From contig JARFUG010000021.1 in the NCBI GenBank assembly GCA_029289095.1, forward strand, positions 1-43,142: a DNA stretch of 43,142 nt, read 5' to 3'. A program made the translations under genes and the position numbers. The DNA comes from Desulfuromonadales bacterium (GTDB lineage Bacteria; Desulfobacterota; Desulfuromonadia; Desulfuromonadales; JACZKF01). The notes below the pieces were generated by a model. That model did no database searches. It was not told the DNA's origin and saw nothing but the letters and a program-made list of their open reading frames with translations. Shown here in pieces: positions 16,043-23,156 of this stretch (its first letter is position 1; every line of letters begins with the position of its first letter).

Positions 16043-16076
16043 AAGGCGACCCCTCCGAAGGGTCGCCTTGTGTTTT
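16043..16076 (+). terminator. Intrinsic terminator after the DUF3135 gene
   Basis: Arms AAGGCGACCC (16043-16052) and GGGTCGCCTT (16060-16069), 10/10 paired, 7-nt loop, then GTGTTTT. The T-tract is short. Confidence 0.8.
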
Positions 16077-16077
16077 C

Positions 16078-16106
16078 CTCCCCACTCCCAACCCCTCACT
16101 CCTCAC
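16078..16106. repeat. Heptamer array CTCCTCA-type (4 units)
   Basis: CTCCCCA, CTCCCAA, CCCCTCA, CTCCTCA plus C between convergent genes, again followed by GGATTCAGGT. Confidence 0.8.
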
Positions 16107-16115
16107 GGATTCAGG

Positions 16116-16943
16116 TCAGAGAAAGAGAATCAGGCTCACCGCCATCACCAGCATCCCCACCACAAGTCCGTAGAGGGAGAGGTGATGCTCTCCGTATTCG
16201 CGGGCGGCGGGGAGGAGTTCGTCGAAGGAGATGTAGACCATGATCCCCGCAACACCGGCAAACAGGAGATAGCTGAGGGTCTCGCTGAAGAAGGGGCGAA
16301 GGATGAGAAAGCCGACCAGGGCGCCAAGGGGTTCGGCCAGCCCCGAGGCGAATGAATAGAAGAAGGCTTTGGCGCGGCTGCGGGTGGCGTAATAGATCGG
16401 CACCGAAACGGCGATCCCTTCCGGGATGTTATGAATGGCGACGGCGACGGCGATGGAGACGCCAAGGGCCGGCTCGTGAAGGGCCACGGCGAAGGTGGCC
16501 AGCCCCTCGGGGAAGTTGTGGATGGCGATGGCGATGGCCGTCATGTACCCCATGCGAAGAAGACGCGCGTCCTGCGGGAGCTTCTCTGCGGCGGCGATCT
16601 CCTCGACCTTGTGCATCTCGTGGGGGTTTTCGTAGGAGGGGACGAGCCGGTCGATGATGCCGATGAAAAGAAGTCCGGCGACAAAGGCCGCCAGCGCCCA
16701 CCAAGCTCCGGCCTGTGCGCTGCCGAGCGTCTCGGCGAGCCCTTGCTGCGCTTCAGGCAGGAGTTCGGCCAGCGAAATGAAGATCATGACCCCGGCCGAA
16801 AAGCCGAGAGCCACCGAGAGAAAACGGGTGTTGGTGTGACGGGTGAAGAAGGCGATAGCGCTCCCGACGCCCGTGGCGAGACCCGCCATCAAGGTCAGAG
16901 CAAAAGCAAAGAGGACATTCTCAGTCGGCATGAAAAAGCTCAC
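16116..16943 (-). CDS. zupT: ZIP-family metal transporter ZupT
   Basis: Inner-membrane divalent metal (Zn, Fe, Mn) importer of the ZIP family, 275 residues, about eight helices. The two metal-site helices carry the signature histidines and glutamates: IAIHNFPEGLATF and VAIHNIPEGIAVSVP. The cytosolic loop between helices 3 and 4 holds a modest His/Glu-containing segment (NPHEMHKVEEI). Length is close to E. coli ZupT (257). The start is GTG at 16943, with an alternative ATG four codons in; neither has a convincing ribosome-binding site, so the first few residues are uncertain. No metalloregulator is adjacent. Confidence 0.9.
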   Translation of the reverse strand: MSFFMPTENVLFAFALTLMAGLATGVGSAIAFFTRHTNTRFLSVALGFSAGVMIFISLAELLPEAQQGLAETLGSAQAGAWWALAAFVAGLLFIGIIDRLVPSYENPHEMHKVEEIAAAEKLPQDARLLRMGYMTAIAIAIHNFPEGLATFAVALHEPALGVSIAVAVAIHNIPEGIAVSVPIYYATRSRAKAFFYSFASGLAEPLGALVGFLILRPFFSETLSYLLFAGVAGIMVYISFDELLPAAREYGEHHLSLYGLVVGMLVMAVSLILFL

Positions 16944-17006
16944 AAAGGCGAATGCATGCAGCAGGGGACGTAGCAGGAATGGAAGATTTCCGGGACCGGG
17001 AAAAGC

Positions 17007-17033
17007 TTCCGCCGCTGGAAACGCGGCGGAAGC
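17007..17033 (-). terminator. Hairpin after the 34-residue ORF
   Basis: Arms CTTCCGCCGC (17007-17016... on the plus strand) and GCGGCGGAAG (to 17033), 10/10 paired with a 7-nt loop. Read on the minus strand it is followed by CTTTTCC. It starts 4 bp after the small ORF's stop, supporting that ORF as a transcribed unit. Confidence 0.55.
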
Positions 17034-17036
17034 GAG

Positions 17037-17141
17037 TCAACGTCTGAACGGCTTCTCCTCGACCCTGACAGGGATCGGAACCGGAGCCGGGAAAAACCGC
17101 TTGAGGAGATCGGCGACCACTTGGCGCACTCTGTCGACCAT
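17037..17141 (-). CDS. Possible 34-residue small protein
   Basis: An ORF of 34 codons, MVDRVRQVVADLLKRFFPAP then a Val/Pro-rich, basic tail. It begins with an amphipathic helix and is net positively charged. It is preceded by a near-ideal ribosome-binding site (AAAGGAGG five bases before ATG) and followed by a 10-bp hairpin. Spacing and strand put it between the SIR2 gene and zupT. It is not homologous to anything I recognise. Translation is plausible; function is unknown. Confidence 0.5.
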   Translation of the reverse strand: MVDRVRQVVADLLKRFFPAPVPIPVRVEEKPFRR

Positions 17142-17212
17142 GGCTGCCTCCTTTGCGGCTTGAGTTCTTTGAATTTTAACACGCGATTTCCATGGTGACA
17201 AATCAGCTCGGC

Positions 17213-18013
17213 TCATCGCTCCCCGGCCAGGGTGCTCAGAAATCCCAGAAGCGCATTGCCGGGATCGTCGCGCTCGGGGGAAATCATGGTGATCCCCCAA
17301 TGGGCGAGTACCGCCTCCTGAACAGGATTATGCACGGGGCTGAAGAGGTAGGAGCGGGGTCGCTCCCCGCCAGGAAAACGCTCCCACAGGCGGGAGAGGC
17401 GATAGAAAAGAAGGCGCAGATTGATATCGGAGAGGCTGTAGCCGATAAAGAGGACCGAACGCGCCAGAGAGTCTGAGCGCAGCTTGATATCGAGCGGAGA
17501 TTCGAATTCGAGACGCTCGAAAAAGCTCACCTCGTTCAAAATGAGAGTGTCTGGATCGTCGAAGTCGCCGTGGTATTTGATGATCTGAGTCATCCCATCA
17601 CGCACATTCACGAGATCGTTGACGGTGACGACCTTCACAAAAGGACGCTCGTACAGCTCAAACGCCTTCTCAAGCCAGCGGTCGTAATTGGTGGTGTAGA
17701 GGATGGGAAAATCGAGTTTGACGATGAGTTCATGGATGCGTGATTCGGCGAGCCGCTTCTCACCCGGAGGGCGATGCCATGTGCTGTCCATCCAGCGGGA
17801 AAGTTCGGTCAGATCTCCTTTGCGGATCCGGTAATACTCGGCGAGCGCCTGATAATGTCCGAGGCGGATGAATTCCTGGGGGTCGTATCCGAGGTCGGTC
17901 CCCATCCGGCAGATCAGCTCTTCCCACGAGGGGAGTCCGAGGTTCATTGAAACGCCGGCGCCGACAACGAGAATGACGGTTCGCTCCCGGATCGATCTGA
18001 GCAGTTCGTCCAT
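17213..18013 (-). CDS. SIR2-like domain protein
   Basis: A 266-residue protein that is a single SIR2-type Rossmann domain. NAD-binding motifs are intact: VVGAGVSMNLGLPSW (17-30), TTNYDRW (107-113, N109) and KYHGD (146-150, H148); the Asn and His correspond to the catalytic pair needed for NAD cleavage in defence SIR2 proteins. FIGYSLSDINLRLLF near 195 is the usual C-terminal strand of the SIR2_2 group, whose members have the TTNYD/FxGxSxxD pattern. The zinc-binding cysteines of deacetylase sirtuins are absent, favouring NADase-type or anti-phage activity over protein deacetylation. No effector or sensor partner (TIR, MqsR-like, Argonaute, HerA ATPase) is adjacent, so a defence role is only suggested. 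It sits 81 bp downstream of hypF on the same strand. Confidence 0.82.
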   Translation of the reverse strand: MDELLRSIRERTVILVVGAGVSMNLGLPSWEELICRMGTDLGYDPQEFIRLGHYQALAEYYRIRKGDLTELSRWMDSTWHRPPGEKRLAESRIHELIVKLDFPILYTTNYDRWLEKAFELYERPFVKVVTVNDLVNVRDGMTQIIKYHGDFDDPDTLILNEVSFFERLEFESPLDIKLRSDSLARSVLFIGYSLSDINLRLLFYRLSRLWERFPGGERPRSYLFSPVHNPVQEAVLAHWGITMISPERDDPGNALLGFLSTLAGER

Positions 18014-18094
18014 GTTCGGCCTCCGTTTGCCTCAGAATAACGCAGCCTCGTACGGGATCAACAGGTTCGCAGCAGATGACGCTGCCGTCAGCAC

Positions 18095-20350
18095 TCACGC
18101 TCTTGCAGCCACGGCCGCCTGTCCCAGGGAGAGACCTCCGTCGTTCGGAGGGACCAAAGAATGGGTAAGGACCTCGAAGCGATCCGCGCGAAGGAGCGCC
18201 GAGGCGCTTTCGGTCAGAAAAAGATTCTGGAAAACCCCTCCGGAGAGGACGACGCGCCCAGGGGCGCCCTCATCGCGGAGGCGACGGCACATGGCGGCGA
18301 CGATCTGCGCCAGAGCCCGGTGGAATCGGGCGCTGACGACTGCGGCGGGCGCGCCCTCGAGAAGGTCTTCCACGGCTCCCCGGATCAGGGGAGAGGGATC
18401 GACGATCCATCCGTGTTGATCACGGCGCAGATCGCAGCGATAGCTCCCCGTCTCCTTCGGGTCCAGGATCATCTCCAGTTCGAGGGCGGCCTGCCCCTCG
18501 TAGCTGACCGTCGTCCGCAGGGCGCACAGGGCGGCGACGGCGTCGAAGAGGCGTCCGCAACTGGAGGTCATGGGGGAATTGAACCCTTTCTCAATCATCT
18601 GCAGCACGATCCGCACGGCAGACGCCTCGATCTCTTCCAGGAAAGGAAGCGCAGGATAATCCCTTCCGTAGACCTGGTAGATGTATGAAAGGGCCATGCG
18701 CCACGGCTCCTTCGTCGCGGCATCCCCTCCCGGCATCGCCGCATAGGCCAGATGCCCTGCGCGCCGGTAGCCGGTCAGATCGCCGACGAGAAATTCTCCC
18801 CCCCAGATTCGGCCGTCCGCACCGTACCCGATCCCGTCGAAGATGACGCCGATGGCGTCCTCTTCAGTCCCATGCTCGGCCAGGCAGCTCGCAAGATGGG
18901 CATGGTGATGCTGCACCGCCACTTTTCGAGCGTTCGGGAACGCCTCGGCATAGCGGGACGAATCGTAGTCGGGGTGCAGATCGTGGGCGACGATCTCCGG
19001 AGTGAGATCGAGGATCGCCCTGAGGTGATCGACCGTCCGGCAAAAAGAGGAGAACGTTTCGGGATTCTTCAGATCCCCCACGTGATGGCTCAGATAGGCG
19101 CGATCGTCCCGTGTCAGGCAGACCGTGTTCTTGAGCTCCCCTCCCACTGCCAGGACACATGGCTGCGATCGAGGCAGAAGAACCCCCCGGGGGACGTATC
19201 CGCGCGAGCGACGCAGCAGCAGCGGACGCCCCGACATGGTGCGCGCGATGGAGTCGTCGGTGCGGATGTGAATGCGCCGGTCGTGGGTCAGAAAGGCATC
19301 GGCGATCCCCCCGAGGCGCTCCTGCGCATCGCCGTCTTCAAAGGCGATCGGCTCGTCGGAGTGGTTGCCGCTCGTCATGACCAGGGCCGTGAACGAATCT
19401 TTCAGCAGGAGATAGTGCAGCGGCGTGTACGGAAGCATGACGCCGAAATACCGGTTGCGGGGAGCGACAAGGGGAGAGAGGGGGTGCTCTTCACGTTGAC
19501 GCAGCAGGACGATGGGACGCTCGGCGCCGCTGAGGAGGCGCGCTTCGGTTTCATCGAAACGGGCGTAGCGAGCCACATCGTCAAGATCGAAGGACATGAG
19601 GGCGAAAGGCTTTTCGTCGCGCACCTTGCGCCGACGAAGTTCGGCGACCCCCTCGCCGCTGCGCGCATCGACGGCGAGATGGTACCCCCCCAGTCCCTTG
19701 ATCGCCACGATCTTTCCATCCCTGAGCAGAGCGACGGCGGCCATCACCGGGTCGTCGCAAGGCAGCAGCGCTCCCTCGGCGTCTCGAAGAGAAAGCCGAG
19801 GGCCGCATTCGACGCAGGCATTGGGCTGTGCGTGAAAACGGCGAGAAACGGGGTCTTCGTATTCGGCAAGGCACGCCGCGCAGAGCGGGAAATCGACCAT
19901 GGTCGTGCTGGGGCGGTCGTAAGGAACGGCGGTTACGATGGAGTAGCGGGGTCCGCAGTTGGTGCAGTTGATAAACGGATAGCGGTACCGGCGGTCGGCG
20001 GGGTCGAAGAGCTCCGCGAGGCACTCGGGGCAGACCCAGGTGTCCGGCGCGATCTGTGCGCTCCTGCGTGTCTCGTCCCGGCTGGCGAGAATGGAAAACT
20101 CGCCCTCCTCCTGTGGCGCGATCTCTTCGACGTGAAAACCGGTGATGACCGCCAGTGGGGGGTGCTCCCGCTGCAGGGCGCGAGCGAAGGCGCCCAGGGC
20201 CTCCTCATCTCCCTGCGCCTCGATGCTCACTCCCCGTGCGTCGTTGAGAACCCACCCCGCAAGGGCGTATCGACGAGCGAGCGAAAAGACGAAGGGGCGA
20301 AAGCCGACCCCCTGCACGATCCCCTCGATTTCAAATCTGCGACGGCGCAA
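18095..20350 (-). CDS. hypF: Carbamoyltransferase HypF (NiFe-hydrogenase maturation)
   Basis: HypF activates carbamoyl phosphate with ATP and transfers the carbamoyl group to HypE, giving the CN ligands of the [NiFe] site. Domains in order: acylphosphatase (FEIEGIVQGVGFRPFVF at the start, to ~90); paired zinc fingers (CPECLAELFDP and CTNCGP; CAACLAEYEDP and CVECGP); YrdC/Sua5 domain (about 190-370, IVAIKGLGGYHLAVDA); and the Kae1-like carbamoyl-transfer domain with VQHHHAHLASCLAEH and IGVIFDGIGYGADG. TTG at 20350 was chosen because GAAGGAG precedes it by about 8 nt and it gives 751 residues, essentially the E. coli length; the upstream in-frame GTG (20389) has no ribosome-binding site and overlaps a palindrome. 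No other hyp or hydrogenase genes are near. Confidence 0.94.
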   Translation of the reverse strand: MRRRRFEIEGIVQGVGFRPFVFSLARRYALAGWVLNDARGVSIEAQGDEEALGAFARALQREHPPLAVITGFHVEEIAPQEEGEFSILASRDETRRSAQIAPDTWVCPECLAELFDPADRRYRYPFINCTNCGPRYSIVTAVPYDRPSTTMVDFPLCAACLAEYEDPVSRRFHAQPNACVECGPRLSLRDAEGALLPCDDPVMAAVALLRDGKIVAIKGLGGYHLAVDARSGEGVAELRRRKVRDEKPFALMSFDLDDVARYARFDETEARLLSGAERPIVLLRQREEHPLSPLVAPRNRYFGVMLPYTPLHYLLLKDSFTALVMTSGNHSDEPIAFEDGDAQERLGGIADAFLTHDRRIHIRTDDSIARTMSGRPLLLRRSRGYVPRGVLLPRSQPCVLAVGGELKNTVCLTRDDRAYLSHHVGDLKNPETFSSFCRTVDHLRAILDLTPEIVAHDLHPDYDSSRYAEAFPNARKVAVQHHHAHLASCLAEHGTEEDAIGVIFDGIGYGADGRIWGGEFLVGDLTGYRRAGHLAYAAMPGGDAATKEPWRMALSYIYQVYGRDYPALPFLEEIEASAVRIVLQMIEKGFNSPMTSSCGRLFDAVAALCALRTTVSYEGQAALELEMILDPKETGSYRCDLRRDQHGWIVDPSPLIRGAVEDLLEGAPAAVVSARFHRALAQIVAAMCRRLRDEGAPGRVVLSGGVFQNLFLTESASALLRADRFEVLTHSLVPPNDGGLSLGQAAVAARA

Positions 20351-20388
20351 AAAAGAATCTCCTTCGACTGTTTCCCTTTCTTTTAACA

Positions 20389-20406
20389 CCGTTTGACATC
20401 AAACGG
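20389..20406. promoter_or_regulatory. 18-bp palindrome upstream of hypF
   Basis: CCGTTTGA-CA-TCAAACGG, 8-bp arms. On the minus strand it lies within the spacer between a TTGCCG (-35-like) and a TTAAAA (-10-like), about 40 bp before the hypF start, and is a candidate operator. The 2-bp centre does not fit the FNR spacing (4 bp). Confidence 0.45.
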
Positions 20407-20414
20407 CAATTTTT

Positions 20415-20459
20415 CTCCTCACTCCTCACTCCTCACTCCCACTACCAACTCCTCACTCC
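20415..20459. repeat. Heptamer array CTCCTCA (hypF-DASS intergenic)
   Basis: Three perfect CTCCTCA units, then degenerate CTCCCA, CTACCAA and CTCCTCA units, directly upstream of the DASS-gene terminator. Confidence 0.85.
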
Positions 20460-20464
20460 AGGCA

Positions 20465-20503
20465 TAAAAAAGCCCCGCTCCGGAGGAGGCCGGGAGCGGG
20501 GCA
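20465..20503 (-). terminator. Intrinsic terminator of the DASS symporter gene
   Basis: Arms GCCCCGCTCC (20472-20481) and GGAGCGGGGC (20493-20502), 10/10 paired; on the minus strand followed by six T. It lies 36 bp after the stop at 20539. Confidence 0.88.
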
Positions 20504-20538
20504 CGGGCCCCGGGGAGGGCCTTGTACCAGCGGGTCGA

Positions 20539-22281
20539 TTACTTGGCCATGGCGACCCAGGTCGGCAGTTCGTTCAGAACGACGCCGAAGACCGGGATGA
20601 CCAGGGCGTAGGTCAGAGCCGTCACCAGGATCACGCCGATGATGTTCAGGCCAAAACCGCTGCGCACCATCTGGGGAATCGTCACATACCCGGAGCCGAA
20701 GACAATGGCGTTGGGGGGGGTGGCGACCGGCAGCATGAAAGCACACGACGCGGCGATGGCTGCAGGAACGATGAGGAGCAGGGGGTTCTGGCCCAGTCCG
20801 ATGGCCACTGCCGAGAGGATCGGCATCGACATGGCGGCGGTGGCGGTGTTGGAGGTCATCTCGGTAAGGAAGATGATGAGCGTAGCCACCGCGATCACCA
20901 GAACCAGAACGGGAGCGTTTTCCAGCAGGCTGACCTGATTGCCGATCCAGGTGGCGAGCCCCGTCTTGCTGAAACCGTCAGCCAGGGCGAGACCGCCGCC
21001 GAAGAGGATCAGAACTCCCCAGGGCATCTTCGTGGCCCAGTGCCAGTCCATGACGAAGAGGTTCTTTTTCATGTTGACGGGAATCAGAAAGAGAATCAGT
21101 CCCCCCGCCATGGCGATGGTTGCATCGGTGATGAAGGCCGGATTGGGGAAAATCGCCGAAATCTGCTGGGCGAAGATCCAGCAGAGCGCAGTGCAGCCGA
21201 AGACAAGAGCGGTCCAGCGTTCACCGGCGTTCATCTGCCCCATGGCGCGCAGTTCTTCGTTGATAAGCTCGCGTCCGCCGGGGACTTTCTTAAGCTTCAT
21301 CGGATTGATGATGCGGGTCAGCCAGAACCAGCACAGCGGAAGCATGATGACGACCAGCGGGACGCCGACCATGAGCCACTTGGCGAAAGTGATCTCATAT
21401 CCATAGGTTTTCTGCAGGTAGCCGGCAAGGACGGTATTGGGGGGGGTGCCGATGAGGGTTGCCATCCCGCCGATGGAGGCGGCAAAGGCGATCCCCAGCA
21501 TCAGGTTGAGTCCGAAGGCGAATTTTTCGGGGGAAAAGTCGATGTGCTTGTCGAGCCCCTCTTTCTTCCCCTCGTGGATGACGTGGGCGATGATCGCCAG
21601 ACCGATCGGCATCATCATGACGGCGGTGGCCGTATTGGAAACGAAGGCCGAAAGCGCCGCGGTAGCGACCATGAAGCCGAAGATCAGGCGGCTCGGAGAG
21701 AAGCCGACGACCTTGACGATATTCATGGCGATGCGGCGGTGCAGGTTCCAGCGCTGCATGGAAAGAGCGATAATGAAGCCCCCCATGAAAAGGAAGATAA
21801 GATGGTTCGCATAGGGAGTGGTTGCGTTGCCGGTGGACATGATCCCCAATGCGGGGAAAAGGACGATGGGCAGAAGGCTCGTGGCGGGGATCGGGAGCGA
21901 TTCGCACATCCACCAGGTCGCCATCAACAGGGCGATCGCGGCCATTTTCTGGGCCATGGGCTCCATGCCCGCCGGCGCCGGAATGATCAGCATGAGGATG
22001 AAGAGGAGCGGACCGAGCCACAGGCCCATCTTCTGGCGACCGGTGTACTCGCGGGGCTCGCCCTCCTGCACTCCGCCGGGTCCCGCCGTGATGCGGCGCG
22101 TGTGCTCAGCCGGCGCCTCTTCCATCTCATCGGCAAGATCGACCTCGCGCTCCTGGCGTCCGTTGCTGAAATGGAGATGGTCCTTTTTCAATTTGCGCAG
22201 CATGGCACGGGGGCTGTAGAGCACGAGGCCCTTGACCTCATCGTGCATCTCCCAGAGACGGTTCCAGGCGGTTGTCATCAT
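20539..22281 (-). CDS. DASS/SLC13-family anion (dicarboxylate) symporter
   Basis: Sodium-coupled divalent-anion importer, 580 residues. The first ~85 residues are a hydrophilic cytoplasmic extension with basic and acidic patches (LRKLKKDH, EVDLADEMEEAPAEH), longer than usual; about a dozen membrane segments follow. Family features: the SNT-type motif in FVSNTATAVMMMPIG, the mirror motif TSNTATAAMSMP, and LIGTPPNTV / VATPPNAIVFGSG. The two SNT and two TPPN-like loops form the sodium and carboxylate sites. In this lineage the likely substrates are succinate, fumarate or malate (inference). The start at 22281 (MMTT) has GGAGAG six bases upstream; the longer reading would overlap its own sigma-54 promoter. 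Expression is probably sigma-54-dependent. Confidence 0.9.
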   Translation of the reverse strand: MMTTAWNRLWEMHDEVKGLVLYSPRAMLRKLKKDHLHFSNGRQEREVDLADEMEEAPAEHTRRITAGPGGVQEGEPREYTGRQKMGLWLGPLLFILMLIIPAPAGMEPMAQKMAAIALLMATWWMCESLPIPATSLLPIVLFPALGIMSTGNATTPYANHLIFLFMGGFIIALSMQRWNLHRRIAMNIVKVVGFSPSRLIFGFMVATAALSAFVSNTATAVMMMPIGLAIIAHVIHEGKKEGLDKHIDFSPEKFAFGLNLMLGIAFAASIGGMATLIGTPPNTVLAGYLQKTYGYEITFAKWLMVGVPLVVIMLPLCWFWLTRIINPMKLKKVPGGRELINEELRAMGQMNAGERWTALVFGCTALCWIFAQQISAIFPNPAFITDATIAMAGGLILFLIPVNMKKNLFVMDWHWATKMPWGVLILFGGGLALADGFSKTGLATWIGNQVSLLENAPVLVLVIAVATLIIFLTEMTSNTATAAMSMPILSAVAIGLGQNPLLLIVPAAIAASCAFMLPVATPPNAIVFGSGYVTIPQMVRSGFGLNIIGVILVTALTYALVIPVFGVVLNELPTWVAMAK

Positions 22282-22760
22282 GAGTGGCTCTCCAAGGCTT
22301 GAGGGAAATAAAAGAAATACGGAATGCCACCAGTAGAGCAACCATAATGCCAACCCTTCGCCAAACCAAACGGCGTTAAAATTTCAGACTGCTCCTCCTT
22401 TAAATTCCGGGCACTTAGACTTTGAGAAGGGCGACTTGCCCAAATATCGTTATAAAGATCCTTTCAACATTGTCCCAACTCCCCTCGTAAAAAATGGCGT
22501 ATTTCGGCCGCATTTTGCAAAAAGTCCCTATTTGACTGGCCAGAAATGAGCCCATAAAGGTGAATTTTGGCCACCTCCCAGAGTATAACCACGATTCACC
22601 GCTGTTTTCCCGCTGCACATCGCCAAGATCCCGTCCAACGCAGGAGGAACTCACCCAATAGATTCCGTCGTCTGAGTCCAACGCGATTGACAAGGCGCCG
22701 CAACCGATCTCTCAAATATCTTTTTGCGCCATGAAAACGCAGTCGGCCGCGCACGGCGCG
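22282..22760. other. Regulatory intergenic region upstream of the DASS gene
   Basis: 479 bp, clearly AT-richer than its neighbours. Besides the sigma-54 promoter it holds a 10-bp palindrome TTTTGCAAAA (22513-22522), 165 bp upstream of the promoter and in the usual range for enhancer sites of NtrC-type activators. Open frames here are short, lack ribosome-binding sites and look non-coding. Confidence 0.55.
22337..22352 (-). promoter_or_regulatory. Sigma-54 promoter of the DASS symporter gene
   Basis: Read on the minus strand: TGGCAT-TATGG-TTGCT; GG and GC are 10 bp apart, matching the sigma-54 consensus at all but one position. Predicted transcript start near 22325, about 44 nt before the ATG. 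The activator is most likely the NtrC-family regulator encoded 0.9 kb upstream (23157-24545). Confidence 0.82.
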
Positions 22761-22943
22761 CTAGAATCGGAGAGACTGGTAGCTCAATGCCGTAATCACT
22801 CCGGAGACGACACCCGCTGCGAGAAAGAAGAATCCGAAGAATGCCAGGACGGCGGCATGACGGCGATAGCGGCGACGCCATGCCAGGAAGGCGAGATAAA
22901 AGCAGAGAAGTGAAAGCGGAATGGAGAGAATCAGCAGGATCAT
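22761..22943 (-). CDS. Small two-helix membrane protein
   Basis: A 60-residue protein with two hydrophobic helices (2-22 and about 31-52) separated by a basic hairpin WRRRYRRH, giving an N-out/C-out type hairpin. It follows the response-regulator gene on the same strand; before the 195-bp element inserted, its ATG would have been only 8 nt after the regulator's stop, suggesting an operon with the two-component system. There is no clear ribosome-binding site of its own, so translation coupling is likely. I do not recognise the family. A longer reading upstream runs through the mobile element and is rejected. Confidence 0.55.
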   Translation of the reverse strand: MILLILSIPLSLLCFYLAFLAWRRRYRRHAAVLAFFGFFFLAAGVVSGVITALSYQSLRF

Positions 22944-22958
22944 ATCGAGGTCAGTCGC

Positions 22959-23153
22959 GAATGGCGCTAGTTTAAGGAAACGGATGTCAGCAAAACCGGG
23001 ACTGTCCCCGCAGGGGGCTGTCCCTGGCTTTTGCGGCGCGAACCACCACAGTTGCATAGCCCGTAAACATCTGGGACAGCCCCCGATGGGGCCGGGGACA
23101 GTCCCGTGTTTACTCCATAGCAGTAGCAAGAGGGGCTTAAACTAGCGCCATTC
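22959..23153. mobile_element. 195-bp MITE-like element with 18-bp inverted termini
   Basis: Perfect terminal inverted repeats GAATGGCGCTAGTTTAAG (22959-22976) and its complement (23136-23153), flanked by an 11-bp direct repeat AGGTCAGTCGC (22948-22958 and 23154-23164) resembling a target-site duplication. Inside are nested inverted arms GGGACTGTCCCC..GGGGGCTGTCCC (about 23000-23029) and GGGACAGCCCCC..GGGGACAGTCCC (about 23073-23105). No transposase is encoded, so the element would be non-autonomous. The right direct repeat spans the regulator's last codons and stop. Confidence 0.85.
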
Positions 23154-23156
23154 AGG

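Noticed and set aside
18752-20386. Long open frame (544 codons) on the + strand opposite hypF
   Set aside because: Antisense shadow of a high-GC gene. hypF on the other strand has all its zinc-finger, YrdC and acylphosphatase motifs; the + frame shows none of its own.
20389-20406. hypF palindrome as an FNR box
   Set aside because: Centre spacing is 2 bp instead of 4 bp; the arm sequence is also unlike TTGAT..ATCAA.
22415-22693. 92-codon minus frame upstream of the DASS gene
   Set aside because: No ribosome-binding site, no recognisable domain, lies in an AT-rich regulatory region that holds the candidate enhancer palindrome.
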